Source: Sphingomonas sp. Leaf20 (GTDB taxonomy: Bacteria; Pseudomonadota; Alphaproteobacteria; Sphingomonadales; Sphingomonadaceae). Taken from it: a stretch of DNA of 64,000 nucleotides. This document shows positions 1-12,300 of the stretch, in pieces (position 1 is the first letter of the stretch; each line of letters starts with the position of its first letter). Below the pieces are notes generated by a model. That model ran no database searches. It was not told the DNA's origin and saw nothing but the letters and a program-made list of their open reading frames with translations. The stretch is taken from contig NZ_LMKN01000008.1 in the NCBI RefSeq assembly GCF_001421535.1, positions 326,855 to 390,854 of the forward strand, read 5' to 3'. Position numbers and translations under genes: made by a program.

Positions 1-1
1 C

Positions 2-1924
2 CTGGCCGAGATGTGCCGCCAGAGTGGCCAGCTCGTCGACGCCGAGCAGGCCGGTCGCCGGGCGGTGGCGCTGGACGCCGGCCTGGTCGCCGGTTGGAAC
101 AATCTCGGCATCGTCCTCCAGGAAGCGGGAAAGCTGGACGAGAGCCGGACATGCCTGGAACGGGTCGTGGCGCTTGAGCCGGGCTATGCCGAGGCGCAGA
201 ACAATCTGGGCAACACGCTGAAGCGGCTCGGCCTGCTGGAAGAGGCGCGCGCGCGGTACCAGCAGGCGCTCGACCTCGTCCCGACCTATGCCGAAGCACT
301 GAGCAACCTGTCCAACCTGCTCAACGATCTGGGATTGCACGACGAGGCGCTCGCCTATGCGCGTCGCGCGATCGAGGCCAATCCGCGCCTGTCCGACGCC
401 TATGTCAACGCCGCCGCGGTGGAAGTCGCGCGCGATCGGTATGAGGACGCGCTGCGCTGGGTCAGTTCGCTGATGATCGCGGTGCCGATGCATGCCGGCG
501 CGCTGGGGGTGCGGGCAACGATCCTGCGCCGGCTGGGCCGGCTGGACGAGGCGCTGGCCGACGCCCGCAGCGCGGTGGCGGCGGCGCCAGCGCCTGGCAA
601 TGGGGAGGCGCTCAATATCCTGGGCGAGGTGCTGCAGGCGCAGGACAGGATCGACGAGGCGATGGCCGCGTACGACAGCGCCGCGCAGCTGCCGGGCTTC
701 GGCCGTGAGAAGGCGCTGATCAACCGTGGCGTGGTGCTGATGGAGCAGGGTGATCGCGCGGCGGCCAGGACGGCGTTCGAGGGGGTTCTGGCACAATATC
801 CGCGGTCCGCGTCCGCGTGGTTCAATCTGGCGGATCTGCATGACTTCATGCCCGGCGACCCGGCTATTCCGGCGATGGAGGCGCTGCTTGGCCCCGGCGG
901 CGTTCAGGTGCAGGCGGATCGCACCGCGCTGCACTTCGCGATCGGCAAGGCATGGATGGACGCCGGCGACCCCGAGCGCGCCTTCACCCATCTCGATGCG
1001 GGCAACCGGCAGAAGCGGGCGACCTTCGCCTATGATGCCGACGCGATCGACAGCTGGTTCTCGGCCATCGCTGCCGCGTTTCCCGCAGCGATGTGCGCCC
1101 GCCCGCGCGCGGCGACCAAGGGCAGCGAGCGGGCCGTGTTCGTCGTCGGCATGCCGCGATCGGGTACGACGCTGATCGAGCAGATCCTCGCTTCGCATCC
1201 TGCCGTGGCCGGGGCAGGGGAGCTGGCGACGCTGCAGACCATCGTCCAGCAGGGCGGCGGCTATCCGGCGATCGCCCAGCAGCTCTCGGCGGAGACCGAA
1301 GTCGCGCTGGGGCAGCGATATCTGGACGCGACCGCGACGCTGGGTGGCAACCACCGTCGGCTGGTGGACAAGATGCCGTCGAATTTCCTGTTCGCCGGGC
1401 TGATCCACCGCATCCTGCCCGACGCGCGGATCGTGCATGTGCGGCGCGATCCCGCAGACACCTGCCTGTCCTGCTATACCAAGCTGTTCACGCGCGAGCA
1501 GTTGTTCAGCTACGACCAGATCGAGCTGGCACGCTTCTATCTCGGGTATGAACGGCTGATGGCGCACTGGCGCGCGGTGCTGCCGGCGGACCGGTTTCTG
1601 GAGGTGCGCTACGAGGATGTCGTGGCGGACATCGAGCCGGAAGCGCGCCGGTTGATCGAATTCTGTGGGCTCGACTGGGATCCCGGCTGTCTCGACTTCC
1701 ACACCACCGTCCGCACGATCCGCACCGCCAGCCTCAACCAGGTCCGGCGTCCGTTGTACCGCAGCAGCATCGGCCGCTGGCGCGCCTATGCGGATCACCT
1801 CGGACCGTTGCTCGAGACGCTTGGCATCGATCCTGCTGCGGCGCCGGCGGTCGCGCCCGTCGCGGCGACGCGCGCGACCAAGGCTGCGGCCAAGCGCGCG
1901 CAAAAACCCGTGGCGGGGCATTGA
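2..1924 (+). CDS. TPR-repeat sulfotransferase (5' end outside window)
   Basis: The reading frame is open to the left edge, so the true start probably lies upstream; the first in-window ATG is at 11. Roughly the first 340 residues are helical TPR units, typical of protein-protein contact. Residues about 375-600 form a sulfotransferase domain of the PAPS-dependent type (Pfam Sulfotransfer_3 family). The phosphosulfate loop GMPRSGTTLIEQILASH lies near residue 380, and a second PAPS-binding segment, VHVRRDPADTCLS, near residue 475. The C-terminus is an Ala/Lys-rich tail. The stop overlaps the TTG start of the next gene, so the two are co-transcribed. By family it should move sulfate from PAPS to an acceptor; the acceptor is unknown. 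Position just upstream of a giant autotransporter suggests, as inference only, that this surface protein or a surface glycan is the substrate. Confidence 0.88.
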   Translation: MAEMCRQSGQLVDAEQAGRRAVALDAGLVAGWNNLGIVLQEAGKLDESRTCLERVVALEPGYAEAQNNLGNTLKRLGLLEEARARYQQALDLVPTYAEALSNLSNLLNDLGLHDEALAYARRAIEANPRLSDAYVNAAAVEVARDRYEDALRWVSSLMIAVPMHAGALGVRATILRRLGRLDEALADARSAVAAAPAPGNGEALNILGEVLQAQDRIDEAMAAYDSAAQLPGFGREKALINRGVVLMEQGDRAAARTAFEGVLAQYPRSASAWFNLADLHDFMPGDPAIPAMEALLGPGGVQVQADRTALHFAIGKAWMDAGDPERAFTHLDAGNRQKRATFAYDADAIDSWFSAIAAAFPAAMCARPRAATKGSERAVFVVGMPRSGTTLIEQILASHPAVAGAGELATLQTIVQQGGGYPAIAQQLSAETEVALGQRYLDATATLGGNHRRLVDKMPSNFLFAGLIHRILPDARIVHVRRDPADTCLSCYTKLFTREQLFSYDQIELARFYLGYERLMAHWRAVLPADRFLEVRYEDVVADIEPEARRLIEFCGLDWDPGCLDFHTTVRTIRTASLNQVRRPLYRSSIGRWRAYADHLGPLLETLGIDPAAAPAVAPVAATRATKAAAKRAQKPVAGH

Positions 1925-3117
1925 GCGGCGCGGTGACGGACCCCGGGGCATTGGAGGCGCAGGCGAAGCTGCTGTTGGCAGCAGGGCGCGGTGCCGAGGT
2001 GGAGGCAATGCTGCGGCCGATCCTCGCGGGCGGCAGCGGGCCCGTGGGGCTGTGGGCGATGCTGGCGCAGGCGTATCGCGTGCAGGGACGCGTGGCGGAG
2101 GCAAGGCCGATCCAGGAAATGCTGGTCGATGCGCTGCCGGGCCATCTGCCCACCCGGTTCGACCTGTCGGAAACGCTGTTGCTGCTCGGCGATTTCGCGC
2201 GCGGCTGGCGCGAGTACAGCTATCGCTACAGTCTGGCGCACACGACGCGCATCGAGCGCAAGGTCCAGCGGCCGCGTTGGGACGGGCGCCCGATGCCGGG
2301 CCAGACGCTGCTGATCCATGACGAGCAGGGCTATGGCGACACGTTCCAGTTCCTGCGCATGGTCGCCTGGGCGAAGCAGCGCAGCCAGGCGCAAGTGGTG
2401 CTCGAGATCAACCACGAGATGGCGAGCATCGCGCGCCGCATGCCGGGCTTCGATGCGGTGACGCTGCGCGGCGAACTGCCGCCACCGTTCGACGCGCATT
2501 GCGAGATGATGAGCCTGCCGATGGCGATGAGCCTCACGCTCGACGACCTGCCCGGCGATCCGATGCCCTATATAACGGCGCTGCCGGATCGGCGTGCGGC
2601 GTGGCGCGCGCGCCTTGCACCGTATCCGGGGCTGAAGGTCGCGTGCCTGTGGGCGGGGCGGCCGACGCACATGAACGATGCCAACCGGTCGATGTCGCTC
2701 GCGATGCTGGCACCGCTGGGGCAGGACGGCGTCACCTTCTTCTCGATCCAGAAGGGGCCGAGCGAAGACGATGCGCTGCGGCCGCCGCCGGGCATGTCCC
2801 TTGTCAGCCTCAGTCCGGAAATCCGTGACTTCGAGGATACGGCGGCGATTCTTTCGGAGGTCGATCTGCTGATCTCGATCGACAGTTCGCCGGTCCATCT
2901 CGCGGGTGCGCTGGGCCGCCCGGCCTGGGTGATGCTGCCGCTGCTGCCCGACTGGCGCTGGCTGCAGGGGCGCGATGACACACCCTGGTATCCCTCGGTA
3001 ACGCTGTTCCGGCAGACGGAATGGGGTCGATGGGATCAGGTCATCGCGCGCGTCGCCGCGGCATTGGCTCGCTACACGCGCCCGGAGCCGTCTGATGCAA
3101 CCAGTGCGGTTCAATAA
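1921..3117 (+). CDS. TPR / GT9-like glycosyltransferase domain protein
   Basis: A 398-residue cytoplasmic protein. The first ~85 residues are TPR-like helices. The rest resembles the glycosyltransferase-like domain found fused to TPRs in many alphaproteobacteria, with a heptosyltransferase (GT9)-type nucleotide-sugar signature SIDSSPVHLAGALGRPAW near residue 320. The chosen start is TTG at 1921, overlapping the stop of the sulfotransferase gene (TTGA); GTG at 1933 is an in-frame alternative. Translational coupling implies a shared role. Sugar donor and acceptor cannot be read from the sequence. The gene is followed by about 250 bp of AT-richer DNA and then the autotransporter gene. GT9-like enzymes are known to glycosylate some autotransporters (the BAHT family), so that is a reasonable but unproven role. 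Confidence 0.82.
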   Translation: MSGAVTDPGALEAQAKLLLAAGRGAEVEAMLRPILAGGSGPVGLWAMLAQAYRVQGRVAEARPIQEMLVDALPGHLPTRFDLSETLLLLGDFARGWREYSYRYSLAHTTRIERKVQRPRWDGRPMPGQTLLIHDEQGYGDTFQFLRMVAWAKQRSQAQVVLEINHEMASIARRMPGFDAVTLRGELPPPFDAHCEMMSLPMAMSLTLDDLPGDPMPYITALPDRRAAWRARLAPYPGLKVACLWAGRPTHMNDANRSMSLAMLAPLGQDGVTFFSIQKGPSEDDALRPPPGMSLVSLSPEIRDFEDTAAILSEVDLLISIDSSPVHLAGALGRPAWVMLPLLPDWRWLQGRDDTPWYPSVTLFRQTEWGRWDQVIARVAAALARYTRPEPSDATSAVQ

Positions 3118-3365
3118 AAGCCCATGACTGGACGCTATGGGATAGTTGACGACGCGTCATCGCAAGTCCAAAAAGACTCGTCGAGTATTTCATAAAGAAA
3201 AAAAGTTCGACAGGTGGGTATTTCGCAATTGGCTTTCCGATAGGAAAATATTGAGGCTATTTCCGTTATTTAGAATAGCGTAACCGACCCGTAGAAATCA
3301 TCGCCTCGATTGCTGATTGATAGTGTTGGAATTCCGTCTAGCGAAGCAGTTAGGGGCAGGAATCA
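3118..3365 (+). promoter_or_regulatory. AT-rich leader of the giant autotransporter gene
   Basis: This 248-bp gap is much richer in A and T than the rest of the window, with A-runs near 3196-3204 and an AT-rich stretch around 3241-3280 (for example TAGAAT at 3271). It must contain the promoter of the autotransporter gene. I cannot fix one sigma-70 promoter: TTGAGG at 3251 and TAGAAT at 3271 are only 14 bp apart, shorter than normal. A purine-rich ribosome site (GGGGCAGGAA) precedes the ATG at 3366. The composition change could mark binding of an H-NS/MucR-type silencer or a transfer boundary; both are inference. Confidence 0.45.
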
Positions 3366-6300
3366 ATGCGTTCGAATCGCAACCGGGCAGTTCTGGCGGG
3401 TTCCTCGCTGGTCGTCATCGGCATCGCGCTGGCCGCGCCGCCGGTGCTGGCGCAGGACACCACGATCGCGACTTCGGTCACCACCGGGACCATATGGAGC
3501 GGGGCGACCTCCCCCGGCAGCAACTTCACGATTACGGCAACCGGTACGATCAGCACGCCCGATCCGAACGCGATCACGATCACCGGCGGGCCTGGCGCGA
3601 CGCTGGGCACGCTGTCGAACAGCGGCCGGGTCAACGATACGGCACCGACTGGCACGGCGATCTTTGTCGGCGCAACCGGCACGGACACGATCAGCGTCGC
3701 CGAGCTTGCCAATATGGCCACCGGGACGATCTCCGCGGTCGCGACGGGTATCCTCATCAATGCGCTTGGTACGATCGGTGCGCTAACCAACGCCGGGCGG
3801 ATCAGCGGACGCACGGCCGTCACCAGCGTAGGATCGATCGGATCGCTCAGCAACACCGGGGTGATTGCGGGCACGACCCGCGGTATTCAGAATGCCGTCG
3901 GGGGCATAATCGGCACCGTTGATAATTCGGGTACGATCACCGTGGCCGCGGGGGCCGCCGGGGCTGCGGGCGGCATCGCCAACAATGGCGGCTCGATCCT
4001 GACGCTGCTCAACACCGGCACGATCGTCAGCAGTTCCAGCAGCGGCATCGGCAACAACAAGACCAGCGCCTCGATCGGCCAGATCACCAATAGCGGCCTG
4101 ATCAGCGGTGCAACCGGCGGGCTGTGGAACTCGGGGACGATGTCCCAGGTCACCAATACCGGCCGGATCATCGGCGCCCAGGCCGGCGTCTTTCATGCCA
4201 GTGGCACGATCGCCACGATCAACAACAGCGGGACGATCAGCGGCGGCGGCTACGGTATTTCGATCGGGAGCGGCGCGTTCAATTCGCTGATCAACAGCGG
4301 AACGCTGAGCGGCGCAATCGCGCTGTATCTCGGATCGGGCGTGTCCGTGCCCACCATCACCAACAGCGGCGTGATCGCCGGCAACATCAACAATCTGAGC
4401 GCCAACGTGCTGACGATCACCGGCGGTACCGGCGCCACGTTCGGCACCCTGACCGGCAGCACGCTGACGAACAAGGGCAGCATCACCAGCACGCTGGCGA
4501 ACCTGGTGTTCACGACGGGCAACCTGGTGCTGAACGACAACATCAATGCGACGGGGCGCACGGTCAGCAACACCGGTGCGACCCTGTTGCTCAACAGCGG
4601 CATCAACGTTGCCGGCGCCTATACGCAGACCGCAGGCACACTCGACGTGAACCCGCTGGGCGGCCTGATCGCCACCGGCGTGGCGACCGCGAGCGGCGGC
4701 ACGATCCAGTCGAACTTCGTCAGCACGGGCAATTATCTGGCGGGCACCTACACGCTGCTCGGTGGGTCCAGCCTGAACATCTTCGGTGCGACGGTCGATG
4801 TGGGCACACTCGCCAACCTGGACCGATCGACCAACGCGACCGGCACGGCGCTGCAGTTGCTGATCAACAATAGCTATGTCGGCGGCACGTTGACGTCCGT
4901 TAGCAATGCTGCGGCGCTGACCAGCAGCAATACCGGGCTGTATGTCGCGACGACGGGCAGCATCGGCACCTTCTCCAACACCGGCACGCTGGGCGGCGCG
5001 CAGTTCGGCGTGAACAACCGCGGCATGATCGGCCTGCTGACCAATTCGGGCCGCATCACCAACAACAGCTTCACCGCGCTGTGGAACCAGGGCAGCATCG
5101 GCCAGCTGGTCAACACCGGCACGATCACCAACAGCAGCTGGGCGATCCTGAACAGCGGCACGCTGGGCACGGTGACCAACAGCGGCGTGATCGCCGGTGG
5201 ATCTTCGAATGGGAACGCCATTCAGAACGACGGCCTCATCCAATTGGTCGACAATAGCGGCACGATGTCGGGCGCCGGCAACGCGCTCGCCGGCAATTTT
5301 GGCACGATCCGAAACGGTGGCGTGATTCTCGGCGATATCAGCGGGGATAGCGGCGGTGTTATCGGCACGATCATCGGCGGAACGGGCGGCACCATCGGTA
5401 CCTTCACGGGCTATACCGGCGGCACGCAGGGTACGATCGGCCTGAACGGGAACCTCATCTTCGCCTCGGGCGCGCTGCTGCTCAACAACTCGATCGTCGC
5501 AAAGAGCATTACGGCCAGCGCGCTGATCGTCAGCAACACGGGCGCCGACATCACGCTGTCGACGATCGTCAACGTCGACGGGAATTTCAGCCAGAGCGCG
5601 GGCTCGCTGAATCTGGGCACTGCAGGCAAGCTGGTGGTCACCCAAGCGGCGAGCATCACCGGTGGCACGATCAGCGCGGGCGCCAACGGCTTTTCCCCCA
5701 ACGCCACCTATCTGAAAGGGGCGACCGGCGGCACGCTGGTGAGCGGTGGGGTCGGCTCGAGCTATACGGGCGTCGGCATCGCGACGAGCGGCGGCTTCAC
5801 CGGCCTGGCCTTCGGCAGTACGACCAGCGGCAACAACCTGCTGCTCACCGCCAACAACATCTATGTCGGCGACGCGCAGGTCTCGATCGACAATACCGGC
5901 TCGATCAGCGGCGAGACCTATCCGTTCTACGTCGCGAACACCGGTGCGATCGGCACCTTCACCAACAGCGGAACGCTGATGGGTCTGGCCGACGGGGTCA
6001 ACAACAACGGCAGCATCGGCAGCCTGTCGAACAGCGGCCTCATCAGCGGCGGGCAGAAGGGGCTGGGTAATCAGTCGACGATCACCAATCTGGTCAACAC
6101 CGCGACCGGCACGATCCTGGGCGGTACTGCGGCGGGTCTGCAGAATGATACGTCGATGGGGACGGTGACCAACGCCGGCCTCATCTCGTCGGGTTCGGTG
6201 GGTTTCGCGAATTACGGCGTGCTGGGTTTGCTGAGCAATACGGGCACCATCGGCGGCGGGCCGCAGGGGGTCTATCTTGGGGGCACCACGGGCACGCTGA

Positions 6301-9300
6301 ACAACAGCGGCACGATTATCGCGGGCCCGACCAGCCTGCTGATCGGCGGAACGCTCGGCGTGATGATCAACACCGGCCTGATCAGCGCGTTCAACGCGGT
6401 GAACGTCGCAGGAGTGCTGACTACGCTCGTCAACGCCAATGGCGGCACGATCACCGGCAACAACGCAGTATACGTCTCCAGCAATCTGGGCGGTCTCTCG
6501 AACAGCGGCCTGATCCAGGGCAGGATCGAAAACCAGACCGCCAACCTCCTGACGATCACCGGCGGTGCGGCGGGCACGATCGGCACGCTGACTGGTACGT
6601 CGGGCATCGGTACGATCAACAATACGCTGAGCAATGTGGTGTTCGCGTCGGGCAACCTGCTGCTCAACGACCGGATCATCGCGACCGGACGCACCGTCAG
6701 CAACACCGGCGCCAGCCTGTCGCTGACCAGCAACATCAGCATCACCGGGAATTACAGCCAGTCGGCGGGCACGCTGAGCCTGACCCCAGGCACCAGCAGC
6801 CTGATCGTCAGCGGGGCGGCCAACCTGAGCGGCGGCACCGTCCTGGCGAGCCTGTCCAGCACGGGGAATTACCTGGCGAGCAGCTATACGCTGGTCTCCG
6901 GCGGCGCGAGCTCGTCGCTTTCCGGCGCTACCGTTTCGACCGGGACCGTCACCGGGCTGGCGAGTTCGTCGAGCATCAGCGGGAACACCCTGCTCCTGGC
7001 GATTGCCAACGACTATGTCGGCGGATCGCTCACCACGCTGGCCAACGCGGCATCGCTCACCAGCGCCGCCACCGGCCTTTACGTGGCAACGACCGGCACT
7101 ATCGGCACGGTGTCCAACACCGGCACGCTGGGCGGCGCGCAATTCGGCGTCAACAACCGCGGCACGATCGGCACGTTCGGCAACTCCGGTCGCATCACCA
7201 ACGCCAATTTCACCGCGCTGTGGAACCAAGGCAGCATCGGCCAGCTGGTCAACAGCGGCACGATCACCAACAGCAGCTGGGCGATCCTGAACAGCGGCAC
7301 GATCGGCACCGTGACCAACAGCGGCGTGATTACCGGCGCCGGGGTCGCGATCCAGAACAACGCCGTGATCGCCGTCGTCGACAACAGCGGCACGCTGTCG
7401 GGCCAGAACGCGCTTGCCGGCACGTTCGGCACGGTCATCAACAGCGGCCTGATCCGCGGCAATATCAACCCATCCGGCGGCGTGATCGGCACCATCATCG
7501 GTGGCAGCGGCGGCGCGATCGGTACGTTTACCGGCTCCACCGGGACGACCCAGGGCACGATCGGCGCCAGCGGCAACCTCACCTTCGCCGCGGGTGCGCT
7601 GCTGCTCAACGATACGATCAAAGCCGTCAACATCGCTGCCAGCGCGCTGACCGTCAGCAACACCGGCGCCGACATCACGCTGGCGACGATCGTCAACGTC
7701 GACGGCAATTTCAGCCAGAGCGCTGGCTCGCTCGATTTGGGCACCACCGGCCGGCTGGTCGTTACCCAGGCGGCGAACTTCACCGGCGGCACGATTGCTG
7801 CGGGCGGCTTCTCCGCCACGGGCAATTATCTCGCCGGCAGCAATGCCGGAACGCTCGTGTCCGGCGGCGTGGGCTCGAACTATGCCGGTGTCAGCATCAG
7901 CATGGGCGGGGCGACGGGCCTGGCGGCCGGCCCGGTCACCAGCGGCACCAACCTCGTGGTGGCCGTCGCCAATGATTATGTCGGCGGCACGCTCGGCTCG
8001 ATCAACAATAGCGGCAGCATCGGCGGGGTCGCGCAGGCGGTCTATGTCGCGGCGACGGGCAATCTGGGGACGCTCGACAACAGCGGCACGCTGTCGGGCA
8101 CCAGCAACGGCGTGTACAATGTCGGATTGGTCGGGTTGTTGCGCAACGCCGGCCTGATCGAGGGCGGCAATCCGGGCCTGTACAATGCGAACACCGGCGG
8201 CATCACCGCGCTGGTCAACACCGGCACGATCAAGACGACCAACGACGCATTCGGCACCGGACTGCAGAATGCCGGCAGCATCGGGACACTGACGAACAGC
8301 GGGCTGATCGGCAATAATATCGGCATCTTCAACGCCGGCGGCACGATCGCCTCGCTGGACAATCAGGGCACGATTGCGGGCGCGACCGCGCTGTTCATGA
8401 CCGGCAATGTCGGTGCGCTCAGCAACAGCGGGACGATCACCAACACCGGACATGGCATCTACATCACCGGCGCGACGCTCGGCACGTTGGTCAATTCCGG
8501 AACGCTCAGCGGCGATGCGGGCGCGATCTATATCGCGGCCAGTGGCAGCCTGGGCGGCATCGCGAACAGCGGCGTCATCCGGGGCGACATCGTCAACAAC
8601 TCGGCGCAGAATCTGACGATCACGGGCGGCAGCGGCACGACCATCGGCACGTTGAGCGGCGTTTCCGGCCAGGGCGTCATCAGCAACACCGCGAGCGACC
8701 TGGTGTTCGGCGGCGGCTTGCTGGTACTGGACAGTTCGATCGATGTGACGGGGCATGGCGTCGTCAACAGCGGCGCGATGCTGGGGTTGTTCGGCACCAC
8801 CAGCATTACCGGCAACTATACCCAGTCCGCGGGTGCGCTGGTGCTGAACCCGGGCTTGGGCAGCATGGTGGTCAGCGGCATCGCCAACGTCAGCGGCGGC
8901 GGCGTCCTCACGGCGGTGTCCGGCACCGGCAACTATCTGGCGGGCGATTCCTTCACGCTGATCCAGGGCGGGGCGGGATCGTCCTACAGTGGCGCCATCG
9001 TCAGCGGCGGAAGCGTTACCGGGCTGGATGCGGTCGGATCGGTTGCCACCATCGGCGGCAACACCAACCTGCTGCTATCGGTGAACAACGATTATGTCGG
9101 CGGCACGCTCGGCTCGATCGTCAACAGCGGAACGTTGAGCGCCGCCACGGCGGTGTATGTTGCCAGCACTGGCACGCTGGGCACGCTGGTCAACACCGGC
9201 ACCGTGATGGGCGATGTGGTCAACCAGTCCGCGGGCAACCTGACGATCGTCGGCGGCAGCGCCAGCAACGGCGTGTTCACCGGGCAGAGCGGCGCGCAGG

Positions 9301-12300
9301 GCATGATTTCGAGCGCGAATGGCGATGTCGTCCTGGCATCTGGCAGGATCCTGCTTGACGATAGCGTCGCGGTCTCCGGGCACGCGCTGGTCAACACCGG
9401 TGCATCGGTGCAGCTGGACCGCGCGGTCGACGTCACCGGCAATTTCAGCCAGTCCGGCGGTACGCTGGGCGTGGTCGCCAGCGGCGGCCTGATCGTCAGC
9501 GGTACGGCCAATCTCACGGGCGGGATGATTGCCGTCAGCGGGCTTTCGGCGACGGGCAATTATCTTGCGGGCGATACGGCTGGCACCATCATCCAGGGCG
9601 GCGTGGGATCGGCCTATACGGGGCTGGCCTATACCGCCAATGTCGGCGGGCTGGAGATTGCAGGCGCGACGCAGGGCACCAACCTGCTGGCGAGCGTGAC
9701 CAATGACTATGTCGGTGGTTCGCTGGGCACGCTGAGCAACACCAGCAGCCTGGGCGGAAACACGGCCATCTACGTCGCCAGCACCGGATCGATCGGTGCG
9801 CTCCTCAACAGCGCCATGATCACTGCGAATGTCGGTCTGGCCAACCAGGGCATGATCGGCGGGATCGCCAATAGCGGCGTGTTCGACGTCGGCGGCACCG
9901 CGGTCGTCAACACTGGCAGCATTGGCCAACTCGACAACACCGGCAGCATTGTCGCCGCAGCATCGGCGGGCATCTACAACGGCGGCACGATCGCCGCGAT
10001 CAACAACAGCGGCGTGCTGATCAACAGCCAGGTCTCGGCCGGATCGGGGCAGGTCGGCGCGATCGTCAACGTCGCAGCGCTGGGTGCGCTCACCAACAGC
10101 GGTACCATCGCCGGCCCGGTCGCGCTGTTCAATTCGGGATCGCTCGGCACGATCGCCAACACCGGCACGATCGCCGGCAATATCGAAAATGTGGCGGCAC
10201 AGGATCTCGTGTTCACCGGCGGCACCGGTGGAACGTTCGGCACGCTGACCGGCCATGGCGCCGGCAGCCAGGGCATGATCACCAATCTCGTCGGCAATGT
10301 CGTGATGGGGTCGGGCGGCATCGTGCTGAACGACGCGGTGAATGTCGGCACGGGCACGCTGATCAATGCCGGCGCGACCCTCCAGTTGACCAGCATCGTC
10401 GCGGTGACGGGCAATTACGCCCAGGCATCGGGCACGCTGGCGCTGGGCCAGTCTTCGCTGCTGGTCAGCGGTATCGCCAACATCAGCGGCGGCCTGATCA
10501 CCACGACGCAGTTCGACGCGACCGGCAACTACATCGCCGGCAGCAATGGCGGCGCGCTGGTGCAGGGCGGCGCGGGCTCCAGCTATCTGGGCGTCGGCGT
10601 GGCGTCGGGGATCAACGGCCTGTCGATCGCGACGAGCGTCGGTACGATCGGTAGCACCGTCAACCTGCTGCTGACGTTGCAGAACGACTATGTCGGCGGC
10701 ACACTCGCCAATCTCGACAACGCCGGTGCAATTTCGGGCGTATCGACCGCGATCGTTGTCGCGACATCGGGCAACATCGGCACGCTGTCGAACAGCGGCG
10801 TGCTTGCCGGCACCAGCTTCGGGCTCAACAATAGCGGCGCCATCGGGGTGATCGCGAACAGCGGGACGATGAGCGGCACCGTCGGTGTGTTCAACGGCGG
10901 TACGATCGGCACGATCCTGAACACCGGCAGCATGATCGACACGCCGGCCATCCTGGCCGCGGGGCTGAACAATGCCGGCGTGATCGGCGCGGTCATCAAT
11001 CAGGGGACGATCAGCGGCGAAGCGCGCGGCCTGTACAATGACGGCTGGATCGACAGTGTTACGAACAGCGGCACGATCGCCGGCCAACTCGCGCTCTACA
11101 ATGGCGGCAGCATCGGCACGTTGAACAATAGCGGTATCCTGCTCGACTCGGCGGCACCTGACAGCGCCGCGCTGAACAACGCGGGTACGCTGAATGTCGC
11201 CATCAACAGCGGAACGATTACCGGTGCCACCTATGGCATCCTGAACAGCGGGACGCTGGGGCAACTGGGCAATAGCGGCACGATCCAGGCGGTAACGGCG
11301 ATCTACAATGCCGGCATGCTAGGGCCGATCGCCAATAGCGGCGTGATTGCGGGCGACATCCAGAACGTGTCGGCGCAGGATCTGACCTTCACCGGTGCCA
11401 GCGGTACCGACATGGGCACGCTGACCGGGCAGGGCAGAGCACGCGGGACGATCAGCAACACCGGCGGCAACGTGGTGTTCGCCTCGGGCAATTTGCTGCT
11501 CAACGACGATGTCGCGGCGACCGGCGTGGCGAACAGCGGCGCGGTGCTGACGCTGGAGAACAGCGCGGCGATCACCGGCGACTATAGCCAGACGGCGGGC
11601 GCGCTGATGCTGGCGACCGGCCAGCAACTCAATGTCAGCGGCGTAGCCAGCATGACCGGCGGTAGCGTGGCGACCAGCTTGCCGAACGCTGCGAATTATC
11701 TGGCAGGCACAACGGCGGCCACGCTGGTCACCGGCGGCACCGGCTCGACCTATGCCGGCGTGTCGGTGACCACCGGCCCGATCACCGGGCTGGCGCTCAC
11801 GGCGGGCACAAGCGGCAACGCCCTCGTGGTGACGGCCGACAACAATTATATCGGCGCGAGCCTCGCCAACCTGACCAACAGCGGCAGCCTGACGGCGGAC
11901 TATCCGGTCTATGTGGCCGCAGGCGGCAGCCTGGGGGCACTCGCCAATAGCGGTACGCTGAGCGGATCGGTGGCGGCGATCTACAATGAGGGCATGCTCG
12001 GGCCGATCGCCAACACGGGCGTGATTGCGGGCAACATCCAGAACGTGTCGGCGCAGGATCTGACCTTCACCGGTGCCAGCGGCACCGACATGGGCACGCT
12101 GACCGGCCAGGGCACAGGGCGCGGGACGATCAGCAACACGGGCGGCAACGTGGTGTTCGCTGCGGGCAATTTGCTGCTCGACGACGATGTCGTGGCGACC
12201 GGCGTGGCGAACAGCGGCGCGGTGCTGACGCTGCAGAACAGCGCGGCGATCACCGGGAACTTCAGCCAGACGGCAGGCGCGTTGATGCTGGCCACCGGCC

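Noticed and set aside
3366-3390. GTTCGAATC, a tRNA T-loop-like string
   Set aside because: It is the coding start of the autotransporter; no acceptor or anticodon stem can be drawn around it.
3783-8756. Long open frame (1657 codons) on the minus strand opposite the autotransporter
   Set aside because: It arises from the codon bias and repeats of the real gene. The translation is rich in Arg, Asp and Ala without domain features, and the plus-strand gene is complete with signal peptide and barrel.
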